From positions 30,636-94,635 of the forward strand of contig NZ_PZJU01000024.1 in the NCBI RefSeq assembly GCF_003206715.1: DNA of 64,000 bases, written 5' to 3'. Origin of the DNA: Salinicola peritrichatus (GTDB lineage: Bacteria; Pseudomonadota; Gammaproteobacteria; Pseudomonadales; Halomonadaceae). Positions within the stretch are counted from its first letter, which is position 1, and every line of letters starts with the position of its first letter. Below are positions 36,102-43,560 of this stretch, one piece after another. The notes under the pieces are model-generated. The model was not told the DNA's origin and made no database searches. It was given only the letters and a program-made list of their open reading frames with translations. A program made the position numbers and the translations under genes.

Positions 36102-38998
36102 CACAATGCCTCCAGCGCATCGCGCACCGCCTGGCTGGTGGCCTGGGCGAGCGCCGTCTCGGCATGCCGCCGCGCCGTCTCCCGGGTGATCCCGCGCAGG
36201 CGCGCCTTGACCATCGGCACCTGGCGCACCGAGACCGAGAGCTCGTCGACACCCAGCCCGACCAGCACCGGAATCGCCGCGACATCGGAGCCGAGCTCGC
36301 CGCAGACGCCGACCCACTTGCCCTCGGCGTGGGCGGCGTCGACAGTCATCCGGATCAGCCGCAGCACCGCCGGATGCAGGCCGTCGGCCTGGGAAGAGAG
36401 TTCGGGATGGCCACGGTCGATCGCCAGGGTGTACTGGGTCAGGTCGTTGGTGCCGATGGAGAAGAAGTCGACCTCGGCGGCCAGGCTCGGCGCCAGCAAC
36501 GCCGCCGAGGGCACTTCGATCATCACGCCGACCTGCACGTCTGGCGCGGCGATCTCGGCTTGCAGCCGGTCGACGATCGCCTTGGCCTGACGGTATTCGT
36601 CGATATCCTTGACCATCGGGAACATGATCCGCAGCGGACGCTCGCCGGCGGCGGTCAGCAGCGCCCGCAGCTGGGTCTCCAGCACCTCGGGCCGGGTCAG
36701 CGCCAGGCGGATGCCGCGCAGGCCCAGAAACGGGTTGTCCTCCGCCGCCACCGGCCAGTAGGGCAACGGCTTGTCGCCGCCGACGTCTAGCGTGCGTGCC
36801 ACCAGCGGACGGCCACCCAAGGCATCGAAGGCGCGCCGGTATTCGCCGATCTGGGTCTCCAGGTCCGGCGCCTCCGGGTGGGCCATGAACAGGAATTCGG
36901 TACGCAGCAGGCCGACGCCTTCGGCGCCATGTTCCACCGCGTCCTCGGCGTGGGCGGTGTTGCCGAGATTGGCGGCGACCTCGATGCGCTTGCCGTCCGC
37001 CGTGCGCCCTTCCTCGAAACGCCGGCCATGGGCCTCGCGGCGCAGTCGTTCGAGCTCCTTGAGCCGCAGTTCGGCGCGGTCGCGGCGCTCGCGGGATGGC
37101 CGCACGATCACCCGGCCGAGATCGCCGTCGAGGATCAACTCGTCGCCGTCGGCCAGCGTCAGCACCCGCTCTCCGGCACCGACCACCGCCGGGATGCCCA
37201 GCGCCCGGGCCAGGATCGCGCTGTGCGAGGTGGCGCCACCGCGCGCGGTCAGCAGGCCGCGCACCTGGGCGGTGTCGAGGCGCGCGACGTCGGAAGGACC
37301 GATGTCGTCGGTGACCAGCACGTAGGGATGCGGCGGCGGTGTCGGCAGCTCGACGCCACACAGCACGCCAAGCACGCGACGCCCCACATCGCGCAGATCG
37401 GCGGCGCGCTCCGCCAGCAGACGATCCGCCAGCACTTCCTGGGCCCGGGCGGCGGTGTCGATCGCCTGCCACCACGCCGCCTCGGCACTCAGCCCGTCGC
37501 GCATGCCCTCGAAGGCGGCCTCGTGCAGTTCGGGGTCGTCGAGCATTTCGGCATGCATGGAGAGAATTTCCGCCACGTCGCCGCCCTTGGCGGTATCGAT
37601 CAGCGCCCGCAACTGGTCACGCGCCTCGACCAGACTGGCAAGCAGGCGCTCGCGCTGGCACTCGGCGTCGCCCTGCTTGCCGGCCGGCAGATCTCGGGCG
37701 CGTTCCGGATAGTCGAAACTCGGCGCGCGCATCACGAAGGCTGGCGCAATCGCCAAGCCCGGAGAAGCGGCGGTGGCCGGCAGTGCGGTGTCGTCGGCCA
37801 GCGATTCGGGGGCTTCCTCGGCGCTTCCCGCGCGCCGCACGGCACGCGGTTTCGCCGCCGCCCCGGCGCCCTCGGAGAGCGGGCGCACCGCCTCGCCCAA
37901 TCCGCCTTCCACCGCCGCGACCATGGCCGCCAGCGCCGCTTCGGCGCCCTCGCCCTCGGCGGAGAAGACCAGGGTCTGGCCACGCCTAGCCCCCAGGCCG
38001 ATCACCTTGGTCAGACTGGCGGCGGAAACCGTCTCCGCGGCGCCTTCCGCCAGCCGTACCCGGATCGGCAACGGCTGTTCCCGCGCCGTCTGTACCAGCA
38101 GCTTGGCCGGGCGCGCATGCAACCCGTGGGCATTGAGCAGCGTCACGCGAGCGGTTTCGGCACGACTCGACTCGCCGGACAGTCGTGCCAAGACATGGTC
38201 CGCATCGGCGTCGGCCAGCGCTTCGCCTTCGCCGCTATCGAGCAGATCCACCAGTCGTTCCAGCAGTTCGCGGTGGGCGTCATTCCGGGCCGCGACACAG
38301 AAGACGCCGTTGACCGGCCCGCGCGGGCCGACGAAGGCACGCTCCGGCGTCGCCAGCGACAGCGCCGGCTGACTGACGCCGGTGGCGGCGCTCACCAGCC
38401 ACAGCCCCTGACCCAGCGATACCGGCTCCTGCTCGCTGATCGCGGCGACGAAACCGGCATCGACGCATTCGGCCTGGCGCAGGCGCGCGGCGGCGGCCAG
38501 CGCCAGCTCGAAGCGATCCCGCGCCGGAAAGCCCAGGCAGAGCGTATCGGCATCCAGACGCGCCCTGCCCCGAGGCTTGGCCAGCAGGGCAACCATCGCC
38601 TCGGCGGTATCGGCGCTGGCCAGACGCTCGGCCATGCCTTCGTCGTCGAGCACGTGGGTCAGCCGGCGCAGCACGTCGAGGTGCTCGTCGCTGGCGGCGG
38701 CGATCGTTACCAGCAGAAAGACGCGATTGCCGTCGTGCCACGTCACGCCCTGCGGAAACTGCAGCAGCCGCACGCCGGTACGGTGGATCTGCTCGCGGCT
38801 TTCCGGGGTGCCGTGGGGAATAGCGATACCGCTGCCGAGATAGGTCGAGCCCTGGGCTTCGCGGGCATGCAGCGCATCGCGATAACTCGCCTCGACCAGC
38901 CCGGCGGCATGCAACGAGGCCGCGGCCTGGTCGAGCGCGTCCTGCCAGCTCTCGGCCCGGCAATTGAGCGCCGCATCTTGCGGCTGGAGGGTCAGCAT
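36101..38998 (-). CDS. fruB: PTS EIIA-HPr-EI fusion for fructose, FruB
   Basis: The 965-aa cytosolic protein carries all soluble phosphotransfer domains for FruA. The order is EIIA-Fru (about 1-145, with phospho-histidine H62 in GIAIPHGTPES), a linking M-domain similar to EIIA (about 150-290), HPr (about 295-380, with the active histidine in NAHGLHARPA) and EI (about 410-965, with active histidine in GGATSHSAILAR and the PEP-binding C-terminus). Enterobacterial FruB lacks EI; the fused EI is usual in pseudomonads and halomonads and makes this a self-contained PTS. ATG 38998 follows GGAGAG; a TTG at 39226 in the same frame is not family-like. Confidence 0.95.
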   Translation of the reverse strand: MLTLQPQDAALNCRAESWQDALDQAAASLHAAGLVEASYRDALHAREAQGSTYLGSGIAIPHGTPESREQIHRTGVRLLQFPQGVTWHDGNRVFLLVTIAAASDEHLDVLRRLTHVLDDEGMAERLASADTAEAMVALLAKPRGRARLDADTLCLGFPARDRFELALAAAARLRQAECVDAGFVAAISEQEPVSLGQGLWLVSAATGVSQPALSLATPERAFVGPRGPVNGVFCVAARNDAHRELLERLVDLLDSGEGEALADADADHVLARLSGESSRAETARVTLLNAHGLHARPAKLLVQTAREQPLPIRVRLAEGAAETVSAASLTKVIGLGARRGQTLVFSAEGEGAEAALAAMVAAVEGGLGEAVRPLSEGAGAAAKPRAVRRAGSAEEAPESLADDTALPATAASPGLAIAPAFVMRAPSFDYPERARDLPAGKQGDAECQRERLLASLVEARDQLRALIDTAKGGDVAEILSMHAEMLDDPELHEAAFEGMRDGLSAEAAWWQAIDTAARAQEVLADRLLAERAADLRDVGRRVLGVLCGVELPTPPPHPYVLVTDDIGPSDVARLDTAQVRGLLTARGGATSHSAILARALGIPAVVGAGERVLTLADGDELILDGDLGRVIVRPSRERRDRAELRLKELERLRREAHGRRFEEGRTADGKRIEVAANLGNTAHAEDAVEHGAEGVGLLRTEFLFMAHPEAPDLETQIGEYRRAFDALGGRPLVARTLDVGGDKPLPYWPVAAEDNPFLGLRGIRLALTRPEVLETQLRALLTAAGERPLRIMFPMVKDIDEYRQAKAIVDRLQAEIAAPDVQVGVMIEVPSAALLAPSLAAEVDFFSIGTNDLTQYTLAIDRGHPELSSQADGLHPAVLRLIRMTVDAAHAEGKWVGVCGELGSDVAAIPVLVGLGVDELSVSVRQVPMVKARLRGITRETARRHAETALAQATSQAVRDALEAL

Positions 38999-39017
38999 AG
39001 GTCTCTCCGTATCATCC

Positions 39018-39100
39018 ACGTGTGACACGAAGCGCATGCTACCGATGAAACATGGCATAGTCCGCCGAGTTCTGTCGGAACAGAGCTGAATCGTGTCACC
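39018..39100. promoter_or_regulatory. Candidate FruR operators between fruB and fruR
   Basis: The 9-mer TCGTGTCAC occurs twice in opposite orientation: on the minus strand at 39022-39030, inside the 11-bp palindrome CGTGTGACACG (39019-39029), and on the plus strand at 39091-39099, where the context GCTGAATCGTGTCACC also starts like the GCTGAAWCG half of known Cra/FruR boxes. They lie 21 and 87 bases from the fruB start, within the divergent promoter region. Confidence 0.45.
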
Positions 39101-39255
39101 TAATAGTCGCCATGCTCGCCGTTCGGTCATCGTTTGACAAGCTAGACCTTCGCCCAAAGTCCTTCGCAAAGATTTCAAGGATGACCTGGGGACTGTGCCT
39201 TGGCGCCGCGACAAGGTATGGTCCAAGCGGTCGTCCGACTCGGAGTAAAGTGTTC

Positions 39256-40239
39256 ATGAAGCTGGCCGATATCGCCCGCCTGGCCGGAGTCTCACGCACC
39301 ACCGCCAGCTACGTGCTCAACGGGCAAGCCAAGGCGCGGCGGATCAGCGAGGCAACCGTGGGGCGCGTGCTGGCGATCGCCAAGGCGCACGATTATCGCA
39401 TCGATGCCCACGCCGCCGCGCTGCGCGGCGGCGATAGCCGCACGCTGGGGCTGATCGTGCCCGACCTGGAAAACAGCAGTTACGCGCGCCTGGCCAAGCG
39501 ACTCGAGCATGGCGCCCGCTGCCAGGGCTACCTGCTGCTGATCGCCGGTTCCGACGACGATCCCGCCAGCGAACGCGAGGTGGCGCTGTCGCTGCGTGCC
39601 CAGCGCTGCGACGCGCTGATCGTCGCCAGCAGCCTGAGCCCCGACGACGACTTCTATCCGGGACTGCTCGAGCGCGGCCTGCCCATCGTGGCCATCGACC
39701 GCCCGCTCGACCCCGGACGCTTCGTCAGCGTGGTCACCAATGGCCGTGCCGCCGGCGAAGCGCTTACCCGCTCCGTGCTCGCCGACGAGGTGAACCGCGT
39801 GGCGTGGTTCGATGCCGTTCCCGACCTTTCGATCAGTGCCGAACGTCGGCAGGGCTTTCTCGACGCCTGCGCCGCGGATGCCCGCCGGCGCTACCGCTGC
39901 CTGAGCGGGGAGCGCTACGACCGCGACAGCGGTGCCGCCCTGATGCGCCGACTGCTCGCTGACGACGACCTGCCGGACGCCATCGTCACCGCCTCCTACA
40001 CGCTGATGGATGGCCTGCTGGACGTGCTGCTCGAGCGGGGGGCGCTACCCGAATCGCTGCGCCTGGCGACCTTCGGCGACGATCGCCTGCTCGACTTCCT
40101 GCCCTGCCGGGTCAATTCCCTGCCGCAGGACCATGATCGCGTGGCGGAGCGTGCGCTGACCCGTGCGTTGCAAGCGGTGCGTGGCGAGTATCGGCCCGGG
40201 CTCGACGTCATCGAGAGAACGCTCAAACGCCGGCGCTGA
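39256..40239 (+). CDS. fruR: LacI-family fructose repressor FruR/Cra
   Basis: The 327-aa regulator starts with a LacI helix-turn-helix (MKLADIARLAGVSRTTASYVLNG) and continues with a periplasmic-binding-like effector domain. The HTH and the sequence GLIVPDLENSSYARLAKRLE match FruR/Cra, whose effector is fructose-1-phosphate. It diverges from fruBKA with 257 bases between, the usual layout for local repression of the operon. ATG 39256 is the family start; an upstream in-frame extension is not conserved. Confidence 0.93.
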   Translation: MKLADIARLAGVSRTTASYVLNGQAKARRISEATVGRVLAIAKAHDYRIDAHAAALRGGDSRTLGLIVPDLENSSYARLAKRLEHGARCQGYLLLIAGSDDDPASEREVALSLRAQRCDALIVASSLSPDDDFYPGLLERGLPIVAIDRPLDPGRFVSVVTNGRAAGEALTRSVLADEVNRVAWFDAVPDLSISAERRQGFLDACAADARRRYRCLSGERYDRDSGAALMRRLLADDDLPDAIVTASYTLMDGLLDVLLERGALPESLRLATFGDDRLLDFLPCRVNSLPQDHDRVAERALTRALQAVRGEYRPGLDVIERTLKRRR

Positions 40240-40247
40240 GAACTGAC

Positions 40248-42155
40248 ATGACCGCTACCCTGCCCGACATTCTTGCCGGACCGATCGTGCGCCGCGCCGA
40301 ATCCCGACGACTGGTGCTGTGGCTGGTCGCCAGCCGACCGCTGGCACTGCGCCTGACTCTGCAAGCGGACGCCACCGCCCGCAGCCATGACCTCGAGGCC
40401 GCCACGATCCGGCTGGCCTGCGGCACGCATGCCCATCTGCATCTGATCGACCTGGCGCTGGAGATACCGCTGCCACGGGACGCGCGGATCGGCTACGACC
40501 TGGCCTATCGCGACGCCGCCGGCGCATGGCGCTCGATCCGCGATTGGGGAGAGGCGCTGTGCTACCCCGGCGAGGCGCTGCCCAGCCTGGTGCTGCGCTC
40601 GCGCCATGACGACTTGCTTCACGGTTCCTGCCGCAAGCCGCATCACGCAAGCCCCGACGGCCTGGTCCGCGCCGACCGCTGGTTGCGGGAACGCCACGCG
40701 GATGCCAGCCAGCGCCCGGCGGCGCTACTCCTGACCGGCGACCAGATCTATGCCGACGACGTCGCCGGCCCCATGCTGGCCGCGATTCACGCCTTGATAG
40801 AACGGCTCGGTCTGTTCGACGAGTGCCTGGAAGGCACCGAGATCGCCAACGGCCGCGAGCTCTACGCCAGCGACAAGACCTACTATCGCCGCGACGAACT
40901 GCTGCCGGCGGTCAAGTCCACCGAAGCGCTGCGCGAGAGATTCTTCGGCGGCGTGCGCAAGCCGGTCTTCACCACCGCCAACGCCGAGAACCACCTGATC
41001 ACCTTCGCCGAGCTGCTGGCGATGTATCTGCTGGTGTGGTCGCCGACGCCGTGGCGCCTGATCGCGCCAGAGGAGCCGACGCTCGATGCCGGGCAGCGCG
41101 AGCGCTATCGGGCCGAACGGCACCATATCGACGCCTTCGTCGAGGGTCTGCCCGGTGTCGCCAGGGTGTTGGCGCACCTGCCGACCCTGATGATCTTCGA
41201 CGATCACGACATCACCGACGACTGGAACCTCAACGCCGCCTGGGAGGCGGTGGTCTACGAGCATCCGTTCTCGCGGCGGATCGTCGGCAACGCGCTGATC
41301 GCCTACCTGCTGTGCCAGGGATGGGGCAACGACCCGGACGGCCTGGCCGAGCCGCTAGTCCGAAGCCAACGCTGGCTCGCATCGGTGGATGCCGACGGCC
41401 GGCTCGACTGCAATGCCCACGATGAGCTGATCACCCGCCTGCTGCGTTTTACCGGCTGGGGCTATGTGCTCGATTCGACGCCTCGTCTGGTGGTGCTGGA
41501 TACCCGCACCCGGCGCTGGCGCAGCGAACGCCGGCGCCAGCGCCCCTCCGGATTGATGGACTGGGAAGCGTTAAGCGAATTCCAGCAGGAGCTGCTCGAG
41601 CACCCCTCGGTGATCATCGTCTCCCCGGCGCCGATCTTCGGCGTCAAGCTGATCGAGGGCATCCAGCGCATCTTCACCTGGTTCGGCAAGCCACTGCTGG
41701 TGGATGCCGAGAATTGGATGGCGCATCCCGGCGCGGCCCACACCATGCTCAATATCCTGCGCCATAGCCGCACGCCGCAGCGCTACGTGATCCTTTCCGG
41801 CGACGTGCACTACTCCTTCGTCTACGCCATCACCATCCGCCAGCGGAACAACAGTCCGCGGATGTGGCAGATCACCAGCAGCGGCCTCAAGAACCGCTTT
41901 CCCGATACCTTGCTCGACTGGTTCGATCGCCTCAACCGTTGGCTCTACGCGCCCTTCTCGCCACTCAATTGGCTGACCAAGCGCCGCCGGATGCTGGTCG
42001 AGCCCTATCGGCCATCCCGCGCCGCCCGCGGCGAGCGCCTGTGGAATCGCGCCGGCATCGGCCATGTGCGCCTCGATGCCGAAGGCAAGCCCCAGCAAGT
42101 CACTCAACTTGGCGCCGACGATGTCGACACCCATTTTACCCGGGAGGAAAGATGA
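40248..42155 (+). CDS. PhoD-like metallophosphatase
   Basis: The 635-aa protein belongs to the PhoD-like (alkaline phosphatase D) superfamily. Metal-binding motifs are visible in order: HGSCRKPH (about 122-129), TGDQIYADD (about 163-171), FDDHDITDDWN (about 315-325) and LSGDVHYSF (about 520-528). Unlike secreted PhoD enzymes it shows no signal peptide, so it is probably cytosolic; its substrate is unknown. It begins 8 bases after fruR and may share transcription with it. It overlaps the following GNAT gene by 4 bases (ATGA). Confidence 0.88.
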   Translation: MTATLPDILAGPIVRRAESRRLVLWLVASRPLALRLTLQADATARSHDLEAATIRLACGTHAHLHLIDLALEIPLPRDARIGYDLAYRDAAGAWRSIRDWGEALCYPGEALPSLVLRSRHDDLLHGSCRKPHHASPDGLVRADRWLRERHADASQRPAALLLTGDQIYADDVAGPMLAAIHALIERLGLFDECLEGTEIANGRELYASDKTYYRRDELLPAVKSTEALRERFFGGVRKPVFTTANAENHLITFAELLAMYLLVWSPTPWRLIAPEEPTLDAGQRERYRAERHHIDAFVEGLPGVARVLAHLPTLMIFDDHDITDDWNLNAAWEAVVYEHPFSRRIVGNALIAYLLCQGWGNDPDGLAEPLVRSQRWLASVDADGRLDCNAHDELITRLLRFTGWGYVLDSTPRLVVLDTRTRRWRSERRRQRPSGLMDWEALSEFQQELLEHPSVIIVSPAPIFGVKLIEGIQRIFTWFGKPLLVDAENWMAHPGAAHTMLNILRHSRTPQRYVILSGDVHYSFVYAITIRQRNNSPRMWQITSSGLKNRFPDTLLDWFDRLNRWLYAPFSPLNWLTKRRRMLVEPYRPSRAARGERLWNRAGIGHVRLDAEGKPQQVTQLGADDVDTHFTREER

Positions 42156-42601
42156 CCATCCTGCGCCTGGCCACAACGGCGGACCGCGCCAGCGTCGAGG
42201 CGCTGGTCGAGGCGGCCTACGCCCATTACGTCGAACGCATCGGCACGATTCCCGGGCCGATGCGCGACGACTACGCCGCCTATATCGCCGCCGACTACGT
42301 CGAGCTGCTGTTCGATGGCGCCGAACTGGTCGGCCTGCTGGTGCTGATACCCAAGCCGTCGACGCTGTTGCTGGACAACGTGGCCATCGCCCCTTCCGCC
42401 CAGGGACGGGGCTTCGGTCGGCTGCTGATGCGGCATGCCGAGGCGCGGGCCCGGGAGCTCGGCTACGATAACGTCACGCTCTACACCCAGGAGCGCATGC
42501 ACGAGAACCTGGCGATCTATCGCCGCTACGGCTATGTGGAAACCCACCGTGCCGAGGAACTCGGACTCAAGCGGGTCTATCTGCGCAAGACACTGGCGTG
42601 A
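42152..42601 (+). CDS. GNAT-family N-acetyltransferase
   Basis: The 149-aa protein has the GNAT fold with the acetyl-CoA-binding motif A visible as AIAPSAQGRGFGRLLMRHAE (about residues 74-93) and the C-terminal LYTQERMHENLAIYRRYGYV typical of the family. The acceptor is unknown. GGGAGGAAAG precedes the ATG, which overlaps the PhoD-like gene stop, so both are co-translated. Confidence 0.88.
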   Translation: MTILRLATTADRASVEALVEAAYAHYVERIGTIPGPMRDDYAAYIAADYVELLFDGAELVGLLVLIPKPSTLLLDNVAIAPSAQGRGFGRLLMRHAEARARELGYDNVTLYTQERMHENLAIYRRYGYVETHRAEELGLKRVYLRKTLA

Positions 42602-42628
42602 GGCCGGAAAAGTGCCAGGTCGCCGCAT

Positions 42629-42652
42629 CCTGCCGGAACGGATAACGGCAGG
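42629..42652. terminator. Hairpin between convergent GNAT and MOSC genes
   Basis: CCTGCCG and CGGCAGG form a perfect 7-bp stem with a 10-base loop, 28 bases after the GNAT stop and 25 bases after the MOSC stop. It has no T-run. Confidence 0.4.
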
Positions 42653-42676
42653 CATCGGGACCTTGCGCGAAGCGCC

Positions 42677-43483
42677 TCACTCCAGAATTTCAATCTCGTC
42701 GTTCAGGCGAATCTCGCCGCGGCTCTCCGCCACCAGATTCTGGCCGAAATAGACCTTGCCTTTCTCGCCCCGGCGATAGCCCGCCAAGGTCTTGAGCGGC
42801 TCCTTGTCGGCGCGTTTTTCGCCCCTGGAGGGATCGACGGTCACCATGGCGCAGCGGGAACAGGGCGCATCGACGCGGAAGATCGCCTCGCCGATCCGAA
42901 TGCGCTTCCAGCCATCCTCGGCATAGGGCTCGGTGCCGGTCGCCACCAGATTGGGACGAAACTGCGCCATCACGTGACTGTCATCGGTGCGGGCGTTGAG
43001 GTCTTCGAGCGAGGCCTCGGAGATCAGCAACAGCGGATAGCCGTCGGCAAAGCTTACCCGGACCCCGATGGCCTCGCGATAGCGCGGCGACCGCTCGCCC
43101 ACCCACAAAAGCCTTGCCGACTCGCCGGCGGCCTCGCTGAACCAGTCGTCCAGGGAAACGTGGGTGGTGGTCGCGGCAAAGCTGTCCGCCCAGACCTGAG
43201 TGTCGAGGGGCTCGCCGGCGAATTCCCGGCGCTCGACCGTCAGCGGAGCCAGGGTGTCATGGGCCTGGCTTTTGTGGACCACGACCAATCGCTCACCGTC
43301 GAAGCGCGCCTGTACCCGCTGAAGCTGCGGATGGGTACGCGCGGTCAGGAAGGTGCCATCCGGCTTGACCACCATGAAGCGACGGTCGCCGGCGATCCCT
43401 TCCTCTTCGACCCGGGCCCGCTCGAGCGACTCCCCTGCCGTGGACTTGATCGGATAGCGGTGAATGGCGGCCAGTGTTGGCAT
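42677..43483 (-). CDS. MOSC domain protein (YcbX-like, without ferredoxin domain)
   Basis: The 268-aa protein has an N-terminal MOSC beta-barrel domain (IHRYPIKSTAGESLE at the start) and a MOSC domain with the expected molybdenum-cofactor cysteine in DAPCSRCAMVTVDP (about residues 203-216). Related YcbX and mARC proteins reduce N-hydroxylated compounds using molybdenum cofactor; this protein lacks the C-terminal 2Fe-2S domain of E. coli YcbX, so it needs a separate electron donor. AGGAGATACCT precedes the ATG. Confidence 0.9.
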   Translation of the reverse strand: MPTLAAIHRYPIKSTAGESLERARVEEEGIAGDRRFMVVKPDGTFLTARTHPQLQRVQARFDGERLVVVHKSQAHDTLAPLTVERREFAGEPLDTQVWADSFAATTTHVSLDDWFSEAAGESARLLWVGERSPRYREAIGVRVSFADGYPLLLISEASLEDLNARTDDSHVMAQFRPNLVATGTEPYAEDGWKRIRIGEAIFRVDAPCSRCAMVTVDPSRGEKRADKEPLKTLAGYRRGEKGKVYFGQNLVAESRGEIRLNDEIEILE

Positions 43484-43505
43484 AGGTATCTCCTGTCAGT
43501 CTCAC

Positions 43506-43541
43506 AACGTTTCCGCCCGGCAGGCGCCGGGCGGAAACGTT
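43506..43541. terminator. 16-bp perfect hairpin between TRAP and MOSC genes
   Basis: AACGTTTCCGCCCGGC and GCCGGGCGGAAACGTT are perfect reverse complements around a 4-base loop. It starts 20 bases after the TRAP permease stop and sits 23 bases before the MOSC start, both on the minus strand. No T-run follows. It probably separates the two transcripts. Confidence 0.6.
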
Positions 43542-43560
43542 CGTTCATGAAACCGCGTTG

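Noticed and set aside
36101..37475. Upstream extension of fruK inside fruB
   Set aside because: The conserved FruK start at 36101 overlaps the fruB stop as expected, and the extension is a Gly/Ala/Arg-rich shadow.
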